Shown here piece after piece: positions 42,073-49,256 of a stretch of 64,000 nucleotides of DNA (positions are counted from its first letter, which is position 1; each line of letters opens with the position of its first letter). Position numbers and translations under genes: made by a program. Origin of the DNA: Embleya sp040605455. GTDB taxonomy: Bacteria; Actinomycetota; Actinomycetes; Streptomycetales; Streptomycetaceae. The notes below the pieces were generated by a model, which saw only the letters and a list, made by a program, of their open reading frames with translations, was not told where the DNA came from and made no database searches. The stretch spans positions 9,085-73,084 of the forward strand of contig NZ_JBEXCV010000026.1 in assembly GCF_040605455.1 (NCBI RefSeq). The letters are read 5' to 3'.

Positions 42073-42921
42073 ATGACGGGGCGAGAAACGGGCGTCGGTC
42101 GAACGCAAGCGGGCACAATCTCCGGTCGTGTTCTGCTGATCGCGGCAACCGTGGTCCTGGTCCTCCTGACGAGCGGCACCCCGGCAAGGGCGGACAAATC
42201 GAAATATCCACCGGCCGATTGCCTCCAGGTGCCCCGTGACCTGCACGGCGTCGTCTTCATGGTCTATTGTCCGGGCAAGGAGGCGTATGTATATTCCAAC
42301 AACGTAAATGGCTGCAAAGGAGGACCGACCGAGCCCACGTTCGTCAACTTGGACGGCCTTTCGGACCTGACGCAGTGGGGGTGTCGTTACGATGTCGCCA
42401 AAGAACTGAAGGACTGGTTGCTCGACGACAAGAACAAGACCGCCGGGCACGTGGATCCCCATAATATTCGGGAAAACCCTTGTGATGCCCTTCCCAAGAA
42501 ACACAAAACCGGATGCCCGGACATCCGCCAGTCCAAATTCCAGGACCTCTCCACGCATCCGTGCATGTTGAAGAACGCGTCGGGTGAATATTTCATCGCG
42601 CTCGAGCAGCAGAGCAGGTGCCTGAAGGACAACGAGTGGTTCAACAACGGAATCAAATCACCACCCCGTGGCGACAAGAACTCGTACAACACCCAGGACT
42701 ACTCGGGCCCTCCCGAGGTCATGGACCCCCTCATGGAGGGCGCCGGCTGGGTCGCCTGGGCCTGCCTGGTGGGCTGCTTCTTCAGCGCGTTCTGGTGTCT
42801 CTTCCAATTTGTCGGCGCACGCCGTAGCGGCGGGGAGATGGCGCACGGAGTGGTCTACGTGTTCATCGGCACCCTGATCGTCGGCGGCGCATCCAGCATC
42901 ACCCAGTTCGTACTCGCCTAG
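42073..42921 (+). CDS. Membrane protein with Cys-rich ectodomain, paralogous to the VirB6-like ectodomain
   Basis: About 282 residues: a helix or signal (about 19-40), a Cys-rich ectodomain (about 41-215), and two C-terminal helices (about 217-240 and 253-276). The ectodomain shares spaced signatures with the VirB6-like protein: C-x3-P ... YCP with the same 15-residue spacing, NPCDAL then a Cys followed by x-D-I-R, and THPCML. The paired cysteines probably form disulfides outside the cell. Codon use again includes AT-rich codons (GTA TAT TCC AAC). Confidence 0.7.
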   Translation: MTGRETGVGRTQAGTISGRVLLIAATVVLVLLTSGTPARADKSKYPPADCLQVPRDLHGVVFMVYCPGKEAYVYSNNVNGCKGGPTEPTFVNLDGLSDLTQWGCRYDVAKELKDWLLDDKNKTAGHVDPHNIRENPCDALPKKHKTGCPDIRQSKFQDLSTHPCMLKNASGEYFIALEQQSRCLKDNEWFNNGIKSPPRGDKNSYNTQDYSGPPEVMDPLMEGAGWVAWACLVGCFFSAFWCLFQFVGARRSGGEMAHGVVYVFIGTLIVGGASSITQFVLA

Positions 42922-42973
42922 CGACACTCCCGACCCGGCAGGCTCGGCGAATGCAAGAGAGGAGGTTCTCGAC

Positions 42974-44725
42974 GTGAGTGCCACCAACAACAAGCGTGGC
43001 CCCAGCCCGTACGGCGACATGTACATGATCCTCGCCGTCGCGTGCGTGCTCATGGCCGTCACCGGAGCGATGTGGGTCGGCGCCACGGCCACCAGCGCCG
43101 AGACGGATCTCAAGCCGCCGCCACCACCCGCCATCCTGCTCGGCCTGGTGCTGGACAAGTACACCTGGCCGGGGACCGGGGCCACCGTCGTCACCGTCGC
43201 GCTGTGCGTGGTCATGGCCGCGGTGGCCGGCGGCGCGACCTACCTGGTGATCGTCTACCGACGCGGCCTGCTCGATATCGATCGGGCGATTCCCTACCTG
43301 GCCAAGCCCCGTGATCTCCGTGCGTCCACCACGAAGGGCGTGCGCGGCAAGGCGGACGGGTTCGGGCTGGATCCGACCGAAGTGCCCGGGCTGTACATCG
43401 GCAAGACCGTGCGCCACGGCGTCGACGTGTGGGGCTCCTGGGAGGACATGCACGTGGACATCTGGGGGCCGCGTACCGGGAAGACGACATCGAGGGCGAT
43501 TCCCAACATCGTCGCGGCGCCCGGCGCGGTGGTCGTCACCTCCAACAAGCGTGACATCGTCGACGCGACACGCGGCTCGCGAGCCCGGCGCGGCAAGGTG
43601 TGGGTGTTCGACCCGCAGAACCAGGCCGGCGCCAAGCCCACGTGGTACTGGGATCCACTGTCCTACGTGGGCAGCAGCATCACGCTGGCGGTCAAGCTGG
43701 CGGGCCGGTTCTCGTCCATCAACCGACCCGCCCACTCGCGCAGCGACGCGTACTTCGAGCCGGCGGCGGAAGACCTGATCGCGCATCTGTTGCTGGCCGC
43801 GTCGATCAGCGGGAAGTCCATCTCGCAGATCTTCACCTGGCTCACTCGCCCCACCGACGACACCCCCGAGCGCATTCTGCGCGACGGCGGACACATCGCC
43901 TCGGCGGACGCGGTGGACTCGGTGATCACCGCGCCGGATCGGCAACGGGCCGGTGTCTACGGCACGGCGGCCCAGATCGTCTCCTTCCTCGTCGCGCCGA
44001 CGGTGACCGCGTGGATCGAACCGGGGGACAACCCGAACCGCCCGGCCTTCGACTACAAGGCGTTCGTCCGCGGCGGTGACACGCTCTACATGTTGTCCGA
44101 AGAGACGAACAAGATGGCCGCGCCCCTGGTCACGGCCTTCACCGCGGCGATCGCCGAGGAGGCCGAGAACACCGGACGAGACTATCCGGGCGGCCGGTTG
44201 CCGATTCCGATGCTCTTCGTGCTGGACGAGGCGGCGAACGTCTGCCCGTGGAAGGCACTCCCGGACAAGTACTCGCACTTCGGTTCACGCGGCATCGTGA
44301 TGATGACCATGCTCCAGTCCTGGGCCCAGGGGGCCGCGGCGTGGGGTGACGGCGGAATGGCGAAACTGTGGGGCGCCGCCAACGTGCGTGTCTACGGAGG
44401 CGGCGTCCTGGACACCAAATTCCTCGGCGACCTCTCGGCTGCCTCCGGCATCTTCGAGCCGGGCACCACCAGTTACTCCCGCAAGTCGACCGACTTCTTC
44501 GAGAGCAACGTGAACAAGGGGTCGCGTCCCGAGCCCGTGCTCGACGTGGCGGACTTGACCTCGATGCCACGCGGTCGTGCCTTCGTGCAATTCAGCGGGA
44601 CGAAACCGGCGCTGATCCGCACGATTCCCTGGTGGGAAACCGAGTACGCCGAGGAGATTCGGGAGTCGATCGCCACGTTCGATCCGAGCGCCCAGGCGCC
44701 GATGGCACTCAAGAAGGTCTCATGA
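42974..44725 (+). CDS. VirD4/TraG-type coupling ATPase
   Basis: About 583 residues from a GTG with GGAGG upstream. Two N-terminal helices (18-38 and 70-95), then a P-loop domain with Walker A GPRTGKTT (165-172), DPQNQ, the coupling-protein segment WYWDPLSYVG, and Walker B LFVLDEA (414-420). The TraM-recognition region (ALPDKYSHFGSRGIVMMTML) follows. VirD4 proteins select substrates and feed them to the channel. The presence of this receptor without a relaxase in the window argues for protein export or a distant relaxase. The stop overlaps the next ATG. Confidence 0.9.
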   Translation: MSATNNKRGPSPYGDMYMILAVACVLMAVTGAMWVGATATSAETDLKPPPPPAILLGLVLDKYTWPGTGATVVTVALCVVMAAVAGGATYLVIVYRRGLLDIDRAIPYLAKPRDLRASTTKGVRGKADGFGLDPTEVPGLYIGKTVRHGVDVWGSWEDMHVDIWGPRTGKTTSRAIPNIVAAPGAVVVTSNKRDIVDATRGSRARRGKVWVFDPQNQAGAKPTWYWDPLSYVGSSITLAVKLAGRFSSINRPAHSRSDAYFEPAAEDLIAHLLLAASISGKSISQIFTWLTRPTDDTPERILRDGGHIASADAVDSVITAPDRQRAGVYGTAAQIVSFLVAPTVTAWIEPGDNPNRPAFDYKAFVRGGDTLYMLSEETNKMAAPLVTAFTAAIAEEAENTGRDYPGGRLPIPMLFVLDEAANVCPWKALPDKYSHFGSRGIVMMTMLQSWAQGAAAWGDGGMAKLWGAANVRVYGGGVLDTKFLGDLSAASGIFEPGTTSYSRKSTDFFESNVNKGSRPEPVLDVADLTSMPRGRAFVQFSGTKPALIRTIPWWETEYAEEIRESIATFDPSAQAPMALKKVS

Positions 44726-45279
44726 GCGATCCTCGCGAATACGAACCGCTCGTCCACCGGGACGTTGTGAACGAGCCGGCACCCGAGACCGAGCCGAAGC
44801 CCGAGCCCGAGAAGCTGTTCTTTCCGTCGGTGGAAGTGTTCGTCACCGCGTATCTGGCGCCGTTGTTGCGGCGCCGGCTCAACCGGTCGTTGGCCGTGTG
44901 GTGCCCGAGTTGGTGGGCACACCCGGAGGCCGTCGCCCGGTTGACCAGCCTGTGGCGGGCCTTCGAATACCTGCGCCGGGACCCGGCCCTGGGTGTTTCG
45001 ACCTGGTGGACCCACCATGCCGATCCGCACCTGCGCGCCCTCATGGATCCCGATGTCGGGCCGTTCGCGGTGTGCGACCCCAGGGACGGTCATTCGAGCA
45101 GCCCGTTGGGACCCCTGCCGCTGACGCCCGTTCCGCCGGGGCTGCTGGACCACCCCGGATTCCGGGTCGAGGAATCGATCTTCGACAACATGCGGGCGAA
45201 CGAAGCCGAGCACGCCGCGCGGGACCGGCCGACCGGTTATCCCAAAGACAAGGTACTGAACAAGAACATGGGTTTCTGA
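44722..45279 (+). CDS. DUF4913 domain protein
   Basis: About 185 residues, ATGA overlap with the coupling ATPase gene. After a Glu/Pro-rich start it has a domain with LAVWCPSWWAHPEAVARLTS, WRAFEYLRRDP and STWWTHHADPHLRALMDPD, rich in Trp and His; I recognise this as DUF4913. Such proteins accompany actinobacterial conjugation loci and may bind the coupling protein. It ends with GYPKDKVLNKNMGF. No membrane helix. Confidence 0.8.
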   Translation: MSDPREYEPLVHRDVVNEPAPETEPKPEPEKLFFPSVEVFVTAYLAPLLRRRLNRSLAVWCPSWWAHPEAVARLTSLWRAFEYLRRDPALGVSTWWTHHADPHLRALMDPDVGPFAVCDPRDGHSSSPLGPLPLTPVPPGLLDHPGFRVEESIFDNMRANEAEHAARDRPTGYPKDKVLNKNMGF

Positions 45280-45301
45280 TTCACGAGGAGAGGCGGCGAT
45301 C

Positions 45302-45481
45302 ATGGCCGATGAAACCGGTGTCGAGGACATCCTCGGGGGGTTCTACGACCTCGTCGGGGCGACGATGCAAAGGGCGGAGCAGACGCTCGACGTGATCGGT
45401 AGCCAGGTAAAGCTCGGCGATTTGCTGCCGGGCCTGAGCGTTGCTGCCAATGTGGCCAAGGGAGTGGCGACCGGGCGATAG
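45302..45481 (+). CDS. Small 59-residue protein of the secretion locus
   Basis: ATG at 45302 with GAGGAGAGG upstream and a TAG stop gives 59 residues (MADETGVEDILGGFYDLV ...). It is short and helical, with a hydrophobic pattern (QRAEQTLDVIGSQVKLGDLL) and no signal peptide. Its size and place between the DUF4913 gene and the transglycosylase gene suggest an accessory or substrate-like component, possibly a secreted helical-hairpin protein, but that is speculation. Confidence 0.7.
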   Translation: MADETGVEDILGGFYDLVGATMQRAEQTLDVIGSQVKLGDLLPGLSVAANVAKGVATGR

Positions 45482-45517
45482 CCCGGTCGCATCGACGCAC
45501 AGGGGACGGGGAAAGGG

Positions 45518-46684
45518 ATGCAGAAGAAGACGGCGCTCGGGGTGCTGCTGGCCCTTTCTCCCGGCGGGTTCCTGGTCTTCATCGTCCTGATGACGGCTCT
45601 CATAGCCGCCCACAATCCGCTCAACTTGCTGAGGAATCCGCAGGTCCAGGCCGCATACAATGCAAACGCCGTTCCCGCCCAGTACAGGTCGTTCGTGGCG
45701 GAGACCGGAAAAGTGTGCCCCGAGGTGACCCCCACGGTCGTCGCCGCGCAGATCGATCAGGAGAGCGGCTGGCGGCCGGCCATCGTGAGTCCGGTGGGCG
45801 CGGTCGGTCTGAGTCAGTTCATGCCCGGGACGTGGGCGACGTGGGGCGGAGGAGCCCCACAGACCGATCCGAGGGCCAACATCATGGCTCAGGAGCGCTA
45901 CGACTGCCATCTCGCCGGCGAGGTCCGGCAGATGCAGGCGGGCACGTACCAGGACAGCAAGTGCTCGATGATGATGCACGGAAAGTTCTACTCCAAGCCC
46001 GCGCCGAAGGCCGGTGAGATGCGCGGCGAGGTCTTCGACCTGATGCTCGCGTCGTATAACGCGGGTCCCGGTGCGGTGTGCTATTACCGGGGTATTCCGC
46101 CGTGGGACGAGACCGAGGGATACGTCCCCGGGATCAAGAACACCATGAGCAAGTATTCGGCGCCGCCAATCATAAGCGCCGTCTACTCGGGCGACGACAA
46201 GACACTCGGTGGACGAGCCGTCAATCTCGCCAGAGCAAAGATCGGCATGTATCCGTACTCCTGGGGCGGTGGGACCTTCACCGGGCCGAGCCTGGGCATC
46301 GAGCAAGGCTCCAAAACCGTGGGATTCGATTGCTCCGGCTTCGTGCGCTACCTCTTCTACCAAGCCTCCGGCGGGGCGTTGAAACTTCCGCGCACCGCAG
46401 GCGTACAGGCCAGGGTGGGCCAACGGATCCTTTCCTCGGTCGGGCCGCCGAGCAAAGCCGAGGAGGCCAGGATGCAGCCGGGGGACGTCATCTTCTTCAC
46501 CTATTCGGGCGGCACTATCGGCACCGGATTCACCCACCACACGGCCCTGTATGTCGGGAACGGAACAACCATCAATGCTTACGCGACCGGCACGGTCATC
46601 AGGGAGGATCTCTTCTCCAAATTCTCCCCAACGGACGTGTGGACGGTCCAGCGCTATTCCGTCGCCACGACCGCACAGGCCTGA
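45518..46684 (+). CDS. VirB1-like bifunctional wall hydrolase (SLT plus NlpC/P60)
   Basis: A 388-residue protein with an N-terminal membrane anchor (residues 9-32), a lytic transglycosylase domain (about 60-200, catalytic Glu82 in QIDQESGW, SQFMPGTWATWG) and an NlpC/P60 peptidase domain (about 230-388, Cys272 in FDCSGFVRYLF, His in HHTALYVGN). It can cut both glycan and peptide bonds and so opens the wall for the secretion channel, as VirB1/TcpG/CwlT enzymes do. A GGGGAAAGGG site precedes the ATG. Confidence 0.92.
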   Translation: MQKKTALGVLLALSPGGFLVFIVLMTALIAAHNPLNLLRNPQVQAAYNANAVPAQYRSFVAETGKVCPEVTPTVVAAQIDQESGWRPAIVSPVGAVGLSQFMPGTWATWGGGAPQTDPRANIMAQERYDCHLAGEVRQMQAGTYQDSKCSMMMHGKFYSKPAPKAGEMRGEVFDLMLASYNAGPGAVCYYRGIPPWDETEGYVPGIKNTMSKYSAPPIISAVYSGDDKTLGGRAVNLARAKIGMYPYSWGGGTFTGPSLGIEQGSKTVGFDCSGFVRYLFYQASGGALKLPRTAGVQARVGQRILSSVGPPSKAEEARMQPGDVIFFTYSGGTIGTGFTHHTALYVGNGTTINAYATGTVIREDLFSKFSPTDVWTVQRYSVATTAQA

Positions 46685-46685
46685 G

Positions 46686-47345
46686 ATGCGCGGACCCCTC
46701 GCGCTGCTCGCGTCGCTGACGATCGCCGCCACACTCGCCGGATGCGGCCTGGGCGACGGCGAGGGCCGGGAGAGCGCTCGACCCTCGGGGCAGCCGGCCC
46801 CCACCCGGGGCCCCGTCGCGACGGCCAAGGCGACTGCGACCTACCCGCAACCCTCCGTCACCACCTCGCCGTTGCCGGCGCTGGTCGGACGAACGGGCAC
46901 CCCGGCCGCCTCGCTTCCGGCGCCAACCCAGGTCGACGGGCGCGACGCGACCGCCGTCGCCCGAGCCGTGGTGCAGACGATGTGGACGGTGGACACCACC
47001 ATCGACGCGACCCGATGGGACGCCGCTCAGCGCGCCGCGCCGTTCCTGACGCCGCGGTACGCGGAAAGTCTGCGGCTGAGTCCGCAGGTCGCCGCGCCGG
47101 GAGGAACCTGGTCGACCTGGGCCGAGCACAAATCCGTCACCGCCGTGGCCGCCGCGTCCGCCGACGACCTGGGCAAGCCGGAGGACACGGAGACCTCGGC
47201 CTTTCACGCGTTCACCCTGACCGTCACACCCACGGGCCGGGACGGCTGGCGCGGACCGGCCCTGACCACCACCGTGTTCGTCTCGTTGGAGCGTGCCTCG
47301 GCCGCTCAGCCGTGGCGGGTGTCCTCGGTCCAGGCCGGCGACTGA
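46686..47345 (+). CDS. Lipoprotein of the secretion locus
   Basis: About 219 residues. The signal ends in LAGCGLGDG, a lipobox, so the protein should be lipid-anchored outside the membrane. A Thr/Pro-rich linker is followed by a domain (about 85-219) with ATAVARAVVQTMWTVDTTID, APFLTPRYAESL and FHAFTLTVTPTGRDG, consistent with an NTF2/VirB8-like fold. It may be the outward part of the VirB8-type scaffold. The ATG lies one base past the previous stop. Confidence 0.75.
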   Translation: MRGPLALLASLTIAATLAGCGLGDGEGRESARPSGQPAPTRGPVATAKATATYPQPSVTTSPLPALVGRTGTPAASLPAPTQVDGRDATAVARAVVQTMWTVDTTIDATRWDAAQRAAPFLTPRYAESLRLSPQVAAPGGTWSTWAEHKSVTAVAAASADDLGKPEDTETSAFHAFTLTVTPTGRDGWRGPALTTTVFVSLERASAAQPWRVSSVQAGD

Positions 47346-47527
47346 AACCGGGTGGGGCGCCCGAGCGCGGTGCGCCCGTGCACAGCCGTCGCACGACATC
47401 GGTATCGGCTTGCCCAGTCGAGGGTCGCGAAGGTTGTCGGCCCGAACCCGACCGCCTAGCGTCGGCAGGGAATTCGACGGCGCCCCGGCGCCGATCTCGG
47501 ACATCAAGCACAGCGCAGGAGTACACC

Positions 47528-49099
47528 TTGGCCTCTCGGCGTTTCCTGAGAAGCCGCCGGGCGCTGTCGACGCTCGCCTCGATGCTCTTGACCCTCGGCG
47601 CGGCAACCGGCTGCACGACAATGGGCGATGGGCAACCTTCGGCCGGGGAACGCAATCCCTTGGCGGCTCCGCCGCCGGTCGCCTCCTCGTTGTCGGTGCC
47701 ACCGACCTTCGACGGCAAGCGGGGTTGGCGCAACGACGAGACGAACCGCGCCTACGCGCTCGCGCCTCGGGCGGGCTTCCTCCTCGATGTGTACGCCGGG
47801 AGCGACGAGTTCGGGGCGAAGCCGGAATCCCCGGCGAGCGGCGCGCCCACTCCCGGCGGCGCCGAGGACGCGCACGTCCCGTTGTCCACGGCGGGCCCCA
47901 CGGACGCGAAGCAGAAGGCGAACGGAACCGTCCTGATCGCCCGCGGCGCGGACAAGGGAACCGTGGTCTGGTCGTCCATCCCGCTGCGGAAGCTGTCGAT
48001 CGAACGGGCTCCGCGGTTGCGCGTGATCAACACGGACCAGGGCGAGTTCGCGGTCCTGGTGCGCTTCGGCGTGGTTCCCGGAAGCGGCCTCGTCCGCTCT
48101 CGCCGGCTCACCGTGGTGGACACGTTCCCGGTCACCTCCTCGGGGAACACGGTCGCACCGACGCAGCATCTCGAGCGTGAGACCCCGGGTGAATTCGGCG
48201 GTGCCGGCATCTCGATCGGCGACGGCGGGGTGCTCTTCCTGGGTAATCGGGTGGAGAACCCCGGGGAAGGCGCCATCGAGGTCGAACCGGCGACGCTGTG
48301 GAATCCGACGACGGGTGCGAGCAGCACCGTGCCGGCGGGAGAGCGACGTCTTTCGCAGGTGTGCGAGGAAGACGCCGCCGATGGTTGCACCGTGCGGGAC
48401 GTGCCGGTCTCCATCATCGCGGCCGGTGTGCTGACCGCCGAGACACCGGCCCGTCCCTGGGGTCGATTCGCTCTCGTCGGTGGTTGGAACAGTTCCCGAA
48501 TCGGTCCCGACGGACGCACCCGCGGCACGCTGTTGGGCACCTTGCCGGGGGCGATGCTCGTCGCCTGGGCCGGCGCGAACGGCAAGCCCACGCTGTACGC
48601 CGTGCACGATCCCGCGTCGGGCGCGGTTTTGTTCTCCGAGCGCTGTTCCGCTCCCGGCGGTGGGGATTTCGACCCGCAGGGGCTGCGTTCGCTCTTCGCC
48701 GCCTCCCCCGGCGGGCGCTACGTCGTGGCGGGTTCGCTGGCGCTCGATCTGTCCGCACGCACTCTGGCATGCCTGGCCGGCGACCACGACCATCGTGGCG
48801 TCGAGCTGGGCGCGGTGGGTGACGACGGCGTCGCCTTCGGCTCGTTGCTCGCCGACGGCCGGGTGCCTCGGGAGGGCGAAGAGGCGACGGTCACCAAGGA
48901 ACCGGCGCTCGTGCGGGTGGCCGCGCGCAGGATCGAACCGCTTCCCGCGGGAACCGCGATCCCGGACCGGCTCACCGCCTCGGGGGCGGGGTTGTTCACG
49001 TTGTCCGTCCAACGCGAGGAGGACCCCACTTCGTCGGCGGCGATCGCGATGTATCCGGCCGCACCGGGTTCGACCGCGAGCGCCGCGCCATCGAGGTGA
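47528..49099 (+). CDS. Large lipoprotein, probably beta-propeller
   Basis: About 523 residues from a TTG with AGGAG upstream. The signal (ASRRFLRSRRALSTLASMLL) ends in ATGCTTM, a lipobox. The mature protein is rich in beta-strand and Gly/Asp turns (FALVGGWNSSRIGPDGRT, GRYVVAGSLALDLSARTL, GVELGAVGDDGVAFGSLL), suggesting propeller-type repeats. No enzymatic motif is seen. A Thr/Ala tail ends it. Family not recognised. Confidence 0.7.
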   Translation: MASRRFLRSRRALSTLASMLLTLGAATGCTTMGDGQPSAGERNPLAAPPPVASSLSVPPTFDGKRGWRNDETNRAYALAPRAGFLLDVYAGSDEFGAKPESPASGAPTPGGAEDAHVPLSTAGPTDAKQKANGTVLIARGADKGTVVWSSIPLRKLSIERAPRLRVINTDQGEFAVLVRFGVVPGSGLVRSRRLTVVDTFPVTSSGNTVAPTQHLERETPGEFGGAGISIGDGGVLFLGNRVENPGEGAIEVEPATLWNPTTGASSTVPAGERRLSQVCEEDAADGCTVRDVPVSIIAAGVLTAETPARPWGRFALVGGWNSSRIGPDGRTRGTLLGTLPGAMLVAWAGANGKPTLYAVHDPASGAVLFSERCSAPGGGDFDPQGLRSLFAASPGGRYVVAGSLALDLSARTLACLAGDHDHRGVELGAVGDDGVAFGSLLADGRVPREGEEATVTKEPALVRVAARRIEPLPAGTAIPDRLTASGAGLFTLSVQREEDPTSSAAIAMYPAAPGSTASAAPSR

Positions 49100-49256
49100 A
49101 CCCCTTTCTCACCCACCGCACCGGCGGCCGGTCCCACCGGGAACCGGCGGCACGTCTTTCGCAACATCCGAGCGTCGACGCTCACGCCGGCCGACTTCGG
49201 CCGCGTACTCGCTACCCAAGGATCGTGGACCGGTCCGTGTTCCAGGGAGAAGCCCC

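Noticed and set aside
35436..47345. Type VII (ESX) secretion system
   Set aside because: No EccC with three ATPase modules, no EccD, mycosin or WXG100 pair; the coupling ATPase, VirB4-like ATPase, VirB6-like channel and VirB1-like hydrolase fit a type IV layout better.
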